Shown here: one piece after another, positions 50,637-61,639 of the stretch
Layout of the letters: each line of letters opens with the position of its first letter
Position numbering within the stretch: the stretch's first letter is position 1
Assembly: GCA_037176885.1 (NCBI GenBank)
Contig: JAWWNJ010000087.1
Span: forward strand, 372,001 to 436,000
Length of the DNA stretch: 64,000 nucleotides
From: Favolaschia claudopus
Taxonomy: Eukaryota > Basidiomycota > Agaricomycetes > Agaricales > Mycenaceae
Reading direction: 5' to 3'
Translations under genes and position numbers: made by a program
The notes under the pieces: model-generated
The model's database searches: none
What the model saw: only the letters and a program-made list of their open reading frames with translations
What the model was told of the DNA's origin: nothing

Positions 50637-51749
50637 TCATACTCCTGAGGATTTGAAGCGTGCTGCAGCGGCTGGAAACAACCGTTCGAAGTACTGGAAA
50701 CCTCGTTTCGACTCGACGCGCCACTGGGGCCTCTTTTCGCAGATCTCGATCCCTCGCGTGTGGTCGTAGCGGAATTTATGTGGAAGAATGTTGGGCGGAA
50801 TGACGCGATCGCACGGCTGCTGTGACTCCTCCTGCACCCATTGATAGACAAAATCCTTCTTGTCAGGCTCTGAGCACAGAGCCTCGTCCTGTGGAGTGAC
50901 CATCGTCTCATCACTGCCGACCGGTTCGTCGTCAATGGCTTCATCCGACATTTCATCGTCGGACATGGTGACAACAGTTTGTGGATAGCAACTGAAGAGG
51001 AACTCATCCGGGAGGTTGCCCGGGTACCAGGGCAATGATATGAGTCTGAACGCGCGAAACCATGCGTTGGAAGGGGAGTAACGGTATCGGTCTATGAGGT
51101 CTCGCGAGTTGAAAGTGACAAAGAATGGGTTGGCCGACGAAGTCACCCTTGGAAAGTTGTTGTATGGGGCCGTGAAACGGTTTGGATGTTTTCCGGGTGT
51201 GCGGACGAAGTAATCGACGTCTTGAGCAAAAGAAACGAAAATGTACTCGAACTCGGGCGCGGAGAATTCCTGGCACAGTCAGCACATCATAAGGCGTAGG
51301 CGAAGGACGCTCACAGTTAGAAACGACTTTCGGTCGGAGACGGGGACAAAACAATTATTCAATTGGAATGCCAACATGGCGGCTAAGGTCTCCTCAGTAG
51401 GAACCAAAGCCCATCGACGAGTCCCAGTGGGCAGAGTGATTTGCATGGACTTTCTGACTGTAAGACATAGACTGTCAGATAGCGAACCGTTACGAAGGAT
51501 CTATTGCTCACTTTTCACTATGCTGCGTTCATGTTTCGGATCTAATGTGTGTAGATCCAACCCCCACAGATACTCCATCTGACGATGCTACGCCGTTTCA
51601 GCTGACGCTGAAGGGCACACACCATAACAGCTCACCGTCTCGTAGTCATCTCTTGGACACAGATACACTCTTGTCAACGATGTGTTGAGACCTTCTTCGA
51701 GATCTTGGCGACAAGTGGCAATCGCGCTGAGGGGAACTGTCGAGACCAT
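50637..51749 (-). CDS. Tandem paralog B
   Basis: Same exon plan as paralog A: MVSTVPLSAIATCRQDLEEG, then HRQMEYLWGLDLHTLDPKHE with RSIVK, then SMQITLPTGTRRWALVPTEE with TLAAMLAFQLNNCFVPVSDR, then EFEYIFVSFAQDVDYFV, ANPFFVTFNSRDLIDRYRYS, LPDEFLFSCYPQTVVTMSDD, a Glu/Asp-rich linker, DRVIPPNILPHKFRYDHTRG, RPQWRVESKRGFQYFERLFP and AAAARFKSSGV. It differs from the other copies mainly in the acidic linker and in replacing the PPxPRRDRTR segment with HKFRYDHTR. No frame damage noticed. Confidence 0.8.
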
Positions 51750-51876
51750 CAGGTTTGCAGCCAGACGACCGAGTTTCGCATCAGGCCCTGGATTTTGAGG
51801 TTGTAAGTTCAAGCTCAAGTTGAAGACAATTGAAGCCTCCGAAGAGGTTCTGAGGCACAGCTTTGTGACGGACGTC

Positions 51877-51898
51877 GCGTGCTCAGTCACACCGCGTC
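51877..51898. repeat. SPO11 upstream element, copy 2 (orphan)
   Basis: Near-exact copy of the block at 46894 (one A for G), preceded by TTTGTGACG as in the original. No SPO11 coding sequence follows; the spacer passes within about 120 bases into the 3'-flank block of paralog C. Confidence 0.7.
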
Positions 51899-52015
51899 AA
51901 GGACGAGTCGGCGCCAACTCCAAAGATGCGATCGCAGACCAGTTCACGACTTTTCTCCCGAGCTTACTTGAACCAATGATGGCTCAGAATTTACTGAGAT
52001 GCATGTGGTATAGAG

Positions 52016-52053
52016 GTCCTGTTAATGCGATAAATGTACAACTAATGGATACA
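52016..52053. repeat. Conserved 3'-flank repeat, copy 3
   Basis: Downstream of paralog C; identical to copy 1 over almost the whole 38 bases. Confidence 0.75.
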
Positions 52054-52152
52054 ATTTGTAAGCGTAACGAATGCGGCAGATATTTGGAAATTTGCAGGTC
52101 GAGGAAACATGTCGTGAATGGGTGGTTCGATGGAATATAGGTCACAGGCGTA

Positions 52153-53229
52153 TCATAGTCCTGTCGCTCGAAATTGCGCTGCAGCAGCCGGAAAATGACG
52201 TTCGAAATATCTGAGGCCGCGCCTCGACTCCACACGCCACTGGGGTAGCTTTTTGCAGGCCGTAATTGCTCTTGTTCGGTCTCCTCGAGGTGTCGGTGGT
52301 ATAAAGTCGCCGGGAACGACCACTTTGTCCGGAAAAAAATACGAGTCCTCGTCGCCTTCAGTATCCAAAGGGGTTGTGATTGTCTCGTCGCTGCCCGACT
52401 TTGAAGCGCCAAACACTATTTCGGTTTCATCTTCCGACTCAGAGTAGAATGATACCGGATAAGAGGTGAGAAGAAATTCTTCAGGAGGAGAGTCGTGACA
52501 CCAATGCATGGTCAACTTCATGAAAGCCCGACGCCAAGCCGCAGAGGGCGCGACGCTATCCCACAAGGCCAAAATTCGCGAATCAAAAGCGACAAAGAAT
52601 GGATTGGCCGACGCCATCACCCGCGGAAAGGTCGTGAATGGCGCTCGTAGTTGCGTTATGGATTTTCCTGGACCTTGGATGAAGAAATCGACTTCAGGGG
52701 AAAGGGGAACGAATATATATTCGTATTCTTCCGCAGGAAATTCCTGTTGCGGAGTTGAGTCACGAGTCTGAGCAACGGTGCGACGGACCCACCACAAGGA
52801 ACGACTTCCGCTGGGCGATCGGGACCGTAAAATTGTGGGTTTGCAAAGCGGTCATTGCGGCTATTGTCTCTGCTGTTGGAAGTAAAGCCCAGCTTGGTTC
52901 GCCGTTCGGCAAAGAGACCGCCATGGATCGTCTGACTATCCAAAAAGGATTTCAAGGCATGCAGGAATACGGAAGCGAGAGGCTCACCATGCAGTATACT
53001 TTTTTCATGAGTTGGATCAATCGTGCATATCTCCAAGCCCCAGAGGTACTCCATTTGACGATGCTAGAGATGAGATGAGCTTCACGAAGACACTCGGTCA
53101 GAACCCTTGTAGACGCGCCTTCTGGTCATCGCAGGGAAACAGGAATCTCATCGCAGAATTATGGTGCACGTTTTCTTCGAGGTCTCGACGGCAAGTGGCA
53201 ATAGCATTGAGGGAAACTGTTGAGGCCAT
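52153..53229 (-). CDS. Tandem paralog C
   Basis: MASTVSLNAIATCRRDLEEN, then HRQMEYLWGLEICTIDPTHE with KSI, then MAVSLPNGEPSWALLPTAET with IAAMTALQTHNFTVPIAQRK, then EEYEYIFVPLSPEVDFFIQG, ANPFFVAFDSRILALWDSVA, PPEEFLLTSYPVSFYSESED, VFGASKSGSDETITTPLDTE, VPGDFIPPTPRGDRTRAITA, LPQWRVESRRGLRYFERHFP and AAAAQFRATGL. The four-exon layout matches paralogs A and D. Shares the SGSDETI.TP linker with paralog D, suggesting C and D are each other's closest relatives. No frame damage noticed. Confidence 0.8.
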
Positions 53230-54169
53230 TGGGTTTGCATGAGCCTTACAGCTGATTTTTGCATCAAGCCTAGTCTCGTAAACAAGACTTTATAAACTTT
53301 CTTGAAGACAGTCGTTCAAACGTATATAAAGTCTTGGATCTATGAGGGGGGTCCGTGGAGAAGCGTCAATTGATGGCTCGGCTTGATCACGGCATCCATT
53401 CTAGGCAAGTCGCTACGGCGGCCATCACACAGTGAAAGCCTTGCGCGCTCGCGTTGAGCTCGATGGCAAAGTTCACCACTAAAACTGAGCTGTATCAGGG
53501 TAGATTTTATTTCTGAAGTAGACCCGCACAATATCTTGCTATTTGTCCGCCGACAGCTTGTAAATCGCGTAAAAACATGCTTTCACCGACAATGAAAGAA
53601 GATTTGACCTCAAACCGCTGCTGAAACGAGATTGTTTACCTCACAGTATGCATACAGTACCACGAAAACATATTTCTGAGGCTCAGAGGGTCAAAAGGAT
53701 GCTCAGAGGTATCGAAAGTAGGAGCAGTTGCCTGATTTAGCAGAGTTTCCATATTAAGGCGACCTTCTAAATGGAGCGAAATTTCAAACTCCGCTGATCT
53801 GTGTCGCTCCTCCACGGGACCCCTTAACAAATCCGTGACTACATCAAGCCCAGGATTCAAGGTGATCGTAAGTTGGGAGCTTTGTGACCATTGTCGCGTG
53901 CTCGGTCACACCGCGTCAGAACTTCCGGCCGAGTTGGCCGCGGCGCTGACTTGGCGGTAGTAGTTTATACGTCCACCAGCAATCCACCAGGGTGCTTTAA
54001 GACATGAGCTCAATCGTACAGGCACACGAGAGTAGAGACGAAGGGTTGAGCGCAGAAGTAACACAAAAACAGGCTGTAACAGTAACGTTCAGAAGGGATC
54101 CAAATCGAATAGCTACTATAGTATGTAGTAACACTAAACCATTGTTCTCGTTGTCGAGGGGTGTATTTA
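53230..54169. other. Degenerate spacer between paralogs C and D
   Basis: About 940 bases holding the orphan SPO11 upstream element (53896-53917) and sequence I cannot relate to SPO11 or the paralogs. Frames of 60-75 codons on the minus strand here lack support. Confidence 0.5.
53896..53917. repeat. SPO11 upstream element, copy 3 (orphan)
   Basis: Same 22-base block as at 46894, preceded by TTTGTGACCATTGTC, closer to the SPO11 original (GTTGTGACCATCGAG) than copy 2 is. It lies about 250 bases before the SPO11 3' fragment. Confidence 0.7.
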
Positions 54170-54615
54170 ACAGTCATGGTGTCGATCGTAATGCACTGCT
54201 GCTGATCACAAAAGCGATGATTCTGAGAGTATGCTTTCGAAGCGCACCAAGGCAGGTGGAGATGCTGGCCCACCCGATATCCACAAAGTGGAGGTGCGTG
54301 TCGTGCCCCGACCCCTCTAACTATCTCTTTCACAGCAAGATCGTGCTTGCTGCCAGCGCTTACTGGGAAGGATGGAGCTCTCCCACAAGCTGCACGCATG
54401 TCACAACGCCGAAGTCCTTGCGAGTGCTGGGCTACCCGCACTTAACGATGAACAAATGAGCCAGCAGTCAAGTAGTAGCACCTATCCAGCGGAGCACAGC
54501 ATGTTCGACAAATAGTGCCTTGGTGCGCTATTTGATAACGAAATCGAAAGTCGAGCGTTGCGTATCGCAACAGTGAGGTTGGCTGGAGGGGACCCTTCTC
54601 TTCAGCTTACTTATG
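54170..54615 (+). pseudogene. SPO11 3'-end remnant
   Basis: Matches the last exons of SPO11 (48440-48905) on the same strand. CATGGTGTCGATCGTAATGC corresponds to the GVDRDALL exon (here GVDRNALL), AAGTGGAGGTGCGTGTCGT to the PAKWR donor region, GAGCTCTCCCACAAGCTGCA to RELSHML, and GATGAACAAATGAGCCAGCA to DEQMSQQ. The frame is broken by indels and by the in-frame stop in CAAATGAGC. The Toprim and catalytic-tyrosine parts are missing, so it cannot make SPO11. A 151-codon frame at 54004-54459 is a by-product. Confidence 0.85.
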
Positions 54616-54653
54616 CCAGCAAGACTTCATATATACTTTGAACGCATATGGAT

Positions 54654-54691
54654 GTCCTGTTAATACGATAAATGTACAACTAATGGATACA
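54654..54691. repeat. Conserved 3'-flank repeat, copy 4
   Basis: Downstream of paralog D and directly after the SPO11 remnant, as copy 1 follows the intact SPO11. Confidence 0.75.
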
Positions 54692-54765
54692 AACGGTGAA
54701 CGTAACTCTGTATGTTGAGGAAATGTGTCGTCAATGGGTGAGACCATGCAATATAGCCCACAGGC

Positions 54766-55867
54766 TCATGATCCTGTAGCTCGAAAGCGCGCCGCGGCTT
54801 TTGGAAAGTGACGTTCGAAGTACCGGAGGCCCCGTTTCGACTCGACGCGCCATTGCGCTCGCTTCTGGGAAGCCTCGGATACGTCTCTCGTTCGATCTCG
54901 GCGAGGTGTGGGCGGTATTATGTTACGCGGCACCGGGTCCCATGACTGACGCGCATCGCTTTCCACCCATTCATGGATATAAAGCTTTTTATCAGGAAAA
55001 AACAAGGGGCCGTCGTCGTCTTCCGGCGTCACGATGGTCTCGTCGCTGCCGGACTTGGAGCCAGAGAAGTCGATTTCGGTGGGTGTTTCATCATCAGACT
55101 TCGTAACAAGGGTTTCTGGGTAGCAACTGAGTAGAAAGTCTTCGGGGAGTTCTCCAGGTTGCCAATGAACGGTCAAGTTCACGCAAGCCGCTTGCCAACC
55201 TCGAGTCGCGGGCAAACAAAGCACCTTGTTTTGCGAGTCGAAGGCAACGAAGAAAGGGAGGGCTGATGAAGTGACGCGTGGAAAGTCGGTATAAGGGGCG
55301 CTGATTCGACGTGGAGCTAAACCGGGCTGCGAAATGAAGAAGTCCACGCCCGTTTTCCGGGGAACGAAGATATATTCGTATTCGTCTTCTGCAAATTCCT
55401 ATGGTACTGTAAGAGGCGCAACACCAGAGATACAAAAACAAGGGCTTACATCGAAAAAGGAAATACGTTCCGACACGGGGACGTCCAAGTTGTGCATCTG
55501 CAGCTCGTACATTGCATTCAAGGTTTCCTCCGTCGGAACCAAAAACCAGCTATTGGCGCCACCGGGGAACGGGGTCACCATCGATTTTCTGACTATATAG
55601 GACGGTCAACGACAATGACCCACAGAAATGAGGGACTGAACGCACCCTGCAGTATACTGCGTTCGTGTGTCGGATCTATTGTACCCATCTCCATACCCCA
55701 CAAATACTCCATATCACGATGCTACGACAAGTCAATGAAAGGAACGGGCTCATACCAACATAACTTACCAGACGAGTTTCCGCGGGGAATAGAAACTTCT
55801 TTGCCAGAGGCTCATTGAAATCTTCCAGGGAAGTAGCGATGGAGGTGAGGGGGACTGAACTGGTCAT
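54766..55867 (-). CDS. Tandem paralog D
   Basis: MTSSVPLTSIATSLEDFNEP, then HRDMEYLWGMEMGTIDPTHE with RSILQ, then KSMVTPFPGGANSWFLVPTE with ETLNAMYELQMHNLDVPVSE, then DEYEYIFVPRKTGVDFFIS, SALPFFVAFDSQNKVLCLPA, LPEDFLLSCYPETLVTKSDD, SGSKSGSDETIVTPEDDDGP, VPRNIIPPTPRRDRTRDVSE, AQWRVESKRGLRYFERHFPK and AAARFRATGS. Four exons with introns in the same places as the other copies. It is the outermost copy and next to the divergent HNH-type gene, to which it may be distantly related. Confidence 0.8.
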
Positions 55868-56052
55868 CGTGGTCGTTTGGGTGGCGTGTTGGTGGTCAAT
55901 GCAGAGCATAACCGCGGTGTGTGATGGGAAGCAAACAAAGAACGATAAACATACACGGTCACGTGTAGTTTAGGCCGGTGCGGTCACATGGGGTCACGTA
56001 AACTGACAGCTGTGACACTCATGTAGGCTCATGTTTGCCCCTGTCCTGCCCT

Positions 56053-58800
56053 ATGCCACCAGGTCGACGTGATTACAACTTTAAGTGGGCGCATATCCAA
56101 ACCACCCGAACGCCCTACGGCAGGCAATCAGGCCGCGAATCGTATTCTAGGATCCCCCACTCCAAGCCCGGAGAAGAACCGCGACGCTGAAGGCGCCGAC
56201 TTCCACCCGAACTCTAGATGGGCTTCGGCAACAGCACACAACATGTATGCGCCGGAGCAGCCGCAGCTCAGTACAGAAGAGAAAGCAGCTGTTATCCGAG
56301 CCATCGAGGGTTGTGGTCTGCCAGTCGACCGGTGTTGTATAACACACGAAGATGTGATCAATTATTGCCACTGCATCGCAAGAGCGACAAAAGAACGCCA
56401 GGTTGGATTCCGTCGTTATGGCATTCATAAACAACTGACCCTGCTCAAAGATGTTGTTTCTTGCCGATCGATTAGGCTATGCAAGGTCGTCAATGGAAGC
56501 CAACGGACCTGAGAACATCATCATACGTACGCAATCTCAGCTTCTGTGTCTCTGCCCCAAATGTTGATACGCCGCAGTGGATCCGACCTTCCACCACATG
56601 TTTGATAATGGAAAACTTGTCCACATTCCAGACGAAGAGACGCTCACGAGAATTTTCGACCACTACGATGGATGTGACAAGCCAGGACTTCCCTTCGATA
56701 ATGTAAGTTCTTGTCGAGATTTCGCTCTCCTTGAATATGCCTGGAGCTTTTGCTTAGGATTTCAAGATGCCAAATAGTGGCTGGAAATGCCGAGTGCTTC
56801 CTTTGAAGATGGACAGGCATAGGCGGATCTCCTGTCACAGACTAGAAGAGACCAAGACTCCTGATGGCAAATCCATCGGTACAGGGGAATATGATGACTA
56901 CAGGTACCCTTACTCTGAGCTGACCTACAGCACTCATGCCAATCCTCTCTTCATGCTGTGGCATGCTGGTGTGGAGTTCCGGAAACTTGGGCGAGCTGGA
57001 CGTAGAGAAGCATTGTCCAATCTGCGCACCGAAGGTGCATTACAGTTGGTCCAAGCTTTCAATCAGATCCAGATTCTGTACAACTTGTGGGCTCTGCCGG
57101 AAGACAAGATCGTGGACGGGCCGAAAGTCGTGGACGAGTCCGAAGTTACAGTTACGGACAAGCCTGGAGCTGTGGATGAACCTGGATACACTGCTGCAGC
57201 GTCCCGGCCAACCAACATTGAGGATCGGAACAAAACACCCGAACCTGAAATCGTGAACACTGCCACCGGCGCATCCTCGCAGACGAACATCGTAGACCCT
57301 GACTTGACAGTTGAAGATGATGTCGAGCCAACCCATGAAGCAAGGTCGTCGCACACCGCGAAAGAGCGTGACAGCCTGATCATGGTCCCAAGTGCGCCGA
57401 GTGTGCTGCCTACATACGCAGGGCTTTCGTATCGTGCGGAGGGAGATGTTCCCGTAGTCGACGGTTTTGCTCAACCCGGTGGGAAACGGAAAAAGCATCC
57501 AACTCCGCCAACACCCCAGGGAACCGTTGGCGACGCTCAGGGAGATGAATCACCTTCGGAACGCGCAGCACGGATGCGAAAATTGACGGACGGAAGCTCA
57601 GCGGCATCAACTAAGCGTCTGACCTTCTCCGACTTTCCGTCAGCGTTTGGTGGCTCGGAAACAGCCAGCGAACCTGCAAAAAATGACAGGGGACTTCCCT
57701 CCATCCACAGACCTGGAGCTCGGAGCGGTCAAGATTCCAAGGATGACGATCACAGCATGTCGGATGATTCTGACAGCTATCCTATCATCACTGGCCACGA
57801 ACTGCAGGAGAAGCTCATGGCAATGCAAGCGCGCTTCAAAGCTTCGAACGTTGGCGCCGGGCCTGCTGACAATCCGCCAGTGCCTTCCGGTACACAATCC
57901 GAGAGTGCCGCCAGATCTATGCGTTCAGAACCAAAACCCCATGTTCTTGGAAATGCAATGCCGAATCTTCACAGACCCGAACTTGGGAACAGGTCCGGGC
58001 ACCCTCAGTATATGGTTACAATGAGACCTGGCGGAAGTGGTGCGACCAAAACGGGATCTTCAGGCTCTAGTCAGTCAGCGCGCCTTGCTGGTTCCGCCCA
58101 ACCTTCCAAAATACCACCCCGTCAGCCAGATTCGAGTTCGGAACGAGGCACCAGATCAACCAGCGGAGCGACAGTACTCAACACAGACTTGGGCCGACCA
58201 CGGCGGCCTGTGCCGCGGGAGAAGCCTGCTGCGGTGGATCCATTCCAACAGACCGAGGCGTCGTCGAGCTCCAACAGATCGGCGCATCGTCGAGAGGGGA
58301 CAGCATCAAACAGTCATGGCCAACAAAGGCATGGAGGGTTCAAGGTGCCGGGCATACCCCCTTTCCAGTTCGAAGGCGGACACAGCCAACATGACGGTTC
58401 AGCATCAGGTATGCGGCGGTCTGCAGGATCTGGATCTGTTTATGCGCGAGATGAAGGGACAAGCTATGGGAGACGGGAGTCCGGCTCAGCGTCTCGCAGT
58501 CACAGATCTGCGCCTCAGGCATCGACCAGTCACGAGCACGGAGGCGGCCCCGGTCCAAGCAGGGCAACTCAGCGTGAGGGAGATGTGAACCGAGCTGCTG
58601 GGGCTCAAGCTCTCTCTCGTTACGTCGCCCCGCGTGGACAAAGTGCAAGCAGTGTCACTGGACAGCGTTCCACTGAGAGTGGCAGCGCCAGGTCAGTTAC
58701 ACCTGGCTCCGAGTCCCATGGAGCATCCAGCACGCAAGGGAGGTCCGTTCATGCGACAGAGAACCGAGAGCGAGATAAGGCAGAGAGGAAGCGGCAGTAA
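56053..58800 (+). CDS. HNH-type domain protein with long disordered C-terminus
   Basis: The 5' end is uncertain: ATG 56053 (MPPGRRDYNFKWAHIQTTRT) is in a different frame from the following exon, and the first in-frame ATG is 56243. The domain reads EKAAVIRAIEGCGLPVDRCC, ITHEDVINYCHCIARATK (C-I-T-H-E and Y-C-H, the usual agaricomycete HNH-nuclease head), then after introns DPTFHHMFDNGKLVHIPDEE with TLTRIFDHYDG, MPNSGWKCRVLPLK, YPYSELTYSTHANPLFMLWH and AGVEFRKLGRAGRREALSNL. From about 57100 to the end, over 550 residues are Ser/Pro/Gly/Arg-rich and disordered (STRSTSGATVLNTDLGRPRR), ending ATENRERDKAERKRQ. Nuclease activity not shown by sequence alone. Confidence 0.72.
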
Positions 58801-59142
58801 AACCCTAAAGCGAGGGTTGTCCAGAAAGCAGAAGGATATCGACGAGGTGCACAAGGCAATCGAGAAGGCAACCGACCAAAGGTCGGCGCTGTCAGAAGAT
58901 TATATTACTTACGAATGTTGTAGAATTATGACTGTATGACCTATGTTATGATTATGAGTTATGAATTTCACGAAACCACGCGTCCCAGTTCAAGTTGGCG
59001 TCCAGGGTCTAGCTCAAGAATTTTTTGCTGGGAGTTTAGAGTGTCGCCCAAGAGATCTGCCAAGGAAGCGACTTGGCGAGTTTGAGACATGGTTGAACGA
59101 AGGCAAAGGAGAGTTTTGTTGGCGAAATTCCCACGAGCCAAT

Positions 59143-60983
59143 ATGAGTGTGCGGCCACCACCAGCCAGACCGCACATTGCTCTCAACCCCTCCACCTACA
59201 GCTCTCGCTCAGATTGGATCGAGGACGACGCTTGGGACAGTGCTAGTGACGAAGACGATCCACCAAAGCCAGAATCATCAACCGCCTCCTCCTCCCGCGT
59301 CCCAGTCCCAACTCGTCCAACCCAACACTCATCTACTTCAACCCTTGCCTTTTCATACACCCACGTCTCCGCACCCAATCCTTCATCCTACCCCCCTCGC
59401 GAAAACCCGCCGCAAAATGGATGGACCATCGTCAAAACCAAAACAGTGTCGTCAACACAGCCTGAGGAATCCCGCGACGAACCTCCAGTCGATACTGATG
59501 TCGAGGGTGACATGATCCTAGGCGATCTTGAGCCCGACCAAATGGAACCCATGACTATCCTTCCTCCTGCCCCGAAAGGCGGCTCCGACCAAGGCATCAT
59601 CCGTGAAGATGTCAATGAAATTGTAGACGATCCTCTCGTAGCTGTTCGGCATCGGCCTAGACGTGCGGATACGTCCCTACGACAACCCACTCCTCCAACT
59701 TCACCAGAAAGTGCAGAGCGGACTGAGAAACTTATGCGCGAACGGTCTATTCGCACCAATCGTCGTCACAAGTTCGTAGAGTGTCTATCTAGCCAAGATG
59801 TCAACATCGGTATGCAAGTTTCCTTCCATGTACCACACGTATATGTATCAGTCTTGCAGCCGAACTCCGCAAGCTTGCATGGGCAGGAATCCCATCCGAT
59901 CTTCGGCCAATGGCGTGGCAATTACTACTTGTACGTGTCTCATATGCATCTTCACAATAATTTCCTAAGCTCTGTGTAGGGATATCTCCCCCTCCCCACC
60001 CCCCTCCGCGCCTCCACCCTCGCCCGCAAACGCGGCGAATACCTCTCCCTCGTCCAACTCGCTTTCGCCCGCGACCGCGAAGGCCTCGACCAACAAATCT
60101 GGCACCAGATCGAAATCGACGTCCCCCGCACCCGGCCAGGCGTCCGATTATGGATGCACGCAGCCACTCAACGCGCTCTCGAACGCATTCTCTACGTCTG
60201 GGCCATCCGACATCCCGCCAGCGGCTACGTTCAAGGCATCAACGACCTTGCAACCCCCTTCTTCCAGGTTTTTCTATCCGCGTACATCGACTCCGACCCT
60301 GAGGCGTTCGACCCCGCCACCCTACCGCCACGCGTGCTCGAAGCTGTCGAGGCAGACGCGTTTTGGTGTTTGAGCCGCCTGCTCGACGGGATACAAGATA
60401 ACTACATCTTTGCGCAGCCGGGCATCCAGCGCAGCGTGCGCCGTATGGCCGAACTCGTCGCTCGCATCGACAAACCTCTCTCTGCTCACCTCGACGCACA
60501 GAACGTCGAGTTCATGCAGTTTGCGTTTCGCTGGATGAACTGCCTTCTCATGCGCGAGATTAGTGTCCGGAACACAATTCGCATGTGGGATACGTATCTG
60601 GTACGTATTCCTACTTTTTTTGTCCCTGTCTCTTCTTTTTTCTTCGATGTTGATGTTCTCTAGGCGGAAGGCCCCGACGCATTCTCCCAATTCCATCTCT
60701 ACGTCTGCTCCGCCTTCCTCGTAAAATGGAGCGATAAATTGCGTCAGATGGATTTTCAGGTACGCATGTATAATCCATTCTTCATATCCATATATTATCC
60801 CCCTTCTCCTTCCTTCCTTCTCCCCAACCGCTCACGCCGCCTACCTTCCAGGGCATCATAATGTTCCTCCAATCCCTCCCAACGCAAGATTGGGGCGACC
60901 ACGAGATCGAGATGCTCCTCAGCGAAGCGTTCGTGCTCAATTCAATATGGCATAACGCACAAAGCCACTTTATTGGGAAGTGA
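59143..60983 (+). CDS. TBC-domain Rab GTPase-activating protein (Gyp1/TBC1D22-like)
   Basis: Accelerates GTP hydrolysis by Rab proteins in membrane traffic. ATG 59143 (MSVRPPPARPHIALNPSTYS) is preferred; ATG 59089 is in the same frame. A disordered roughly 220-residue start is followed by RRHKFVECLSSQDVNI, an intron, ELRKLAWAGIPSDLRPMAWQ with LLL, an intron, GYLPLPTPLRASTLARKRGE, HQIEIDVPRTRPG (catalytic Arg in I-x-x-D-x-x-R), GYVQGINDLATPFFQVFLSA (catalytic Gln in Y-x-Q-G), DAFWCLSRLLDGIQDNYIFA, VEFMQFAFRWMNCLLMREIS with RMWDTYL, FHLYVCSAFLVKWSDKLRQM and LPTQDWGDHEIEMLLSEAFV. Both catalytic finger residues are present; complete. Order and sequence favour the Gyp1 branch. Confidence 0.92.
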
Positions 60984-61639
60984 CGCCTTATGTCCTATGG
61001 CTCAGTGCGCTGGGACCTTCCTTCGCTGCTTTCAACCGACATGGCGTGCTGTGCAGTGCGCCGGAGAGTCGGACTTGTGTATATTATATCATTCAACACT
61101 GATGTACGACGACGCCCTCAGTATACAGTACGAAAAAGTCAAAGTTTACATGTATTGGTAGAAATGCTCTTGTGCCGAATTATCAATAAAAATGACGGAG
61201 AAACGGGGGCGGCGAGTGACCTCGAGTGACTTGAGTGGTTTTAGGGTAGGCGTGCGAAATTCAATTATGAGATCGTCCTTGAATGTCTTCCAAATTCTCA
61301 CAACTCACGGATCAGCTGTTTGATCAGTGTAGGCAGGTGTAGACCTGTGTAGGCTCAGAGTCGCTTGCAAAGGATAGACCAAATAAGCAACGAGGAATCG
61401 ACATTGAGGGATACATCCTACGTACAGCACGACGAAGAAAAGAAAGCAGAAAGAAGATTAACGTGCATTTGGCTTCCGCGCGCAAATAAATGGTGGGTAG
61501 AATCAAATGCGCGCGTACTGAGCCCAGAGCCCACAGCAAGGGAGCACGAGGATGGAGAGAGGAACTCGCAGCCTTCTCTGGGAAGGAAACACTCACCATG
61601 AACGACTAGCCGTATCATCAACTAGGACCCTCCCTCGAT
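60984..61639. other. Intergenic region after the TBC gene
   Basis: About 650 bases with no supported gene. A few short direct repeats (TGTAGGC near 61328-61352) and an AATAAA-like signal (CAATAAAAATGA near 61183) fitting 3' processing of the TBC transcript. Confidence 0.4.

Noticed and set aside
46894..53917. The three 22-base blocks as transposon terminal repeats or a CRISPR array
   Set aside because: Irregular spacing (about 5 kb and 2 kb), same orientation, no target-site duplication or transposase, and the first copy sits in the SPO11 promoter; a duplicated segment explains them better.
54004..54459. 151-codon plus-strand frame as a new gene
   Set aside because: Overlaps the SPO11 3' remnant and passes through former intron and exon sequence in mixed frames.
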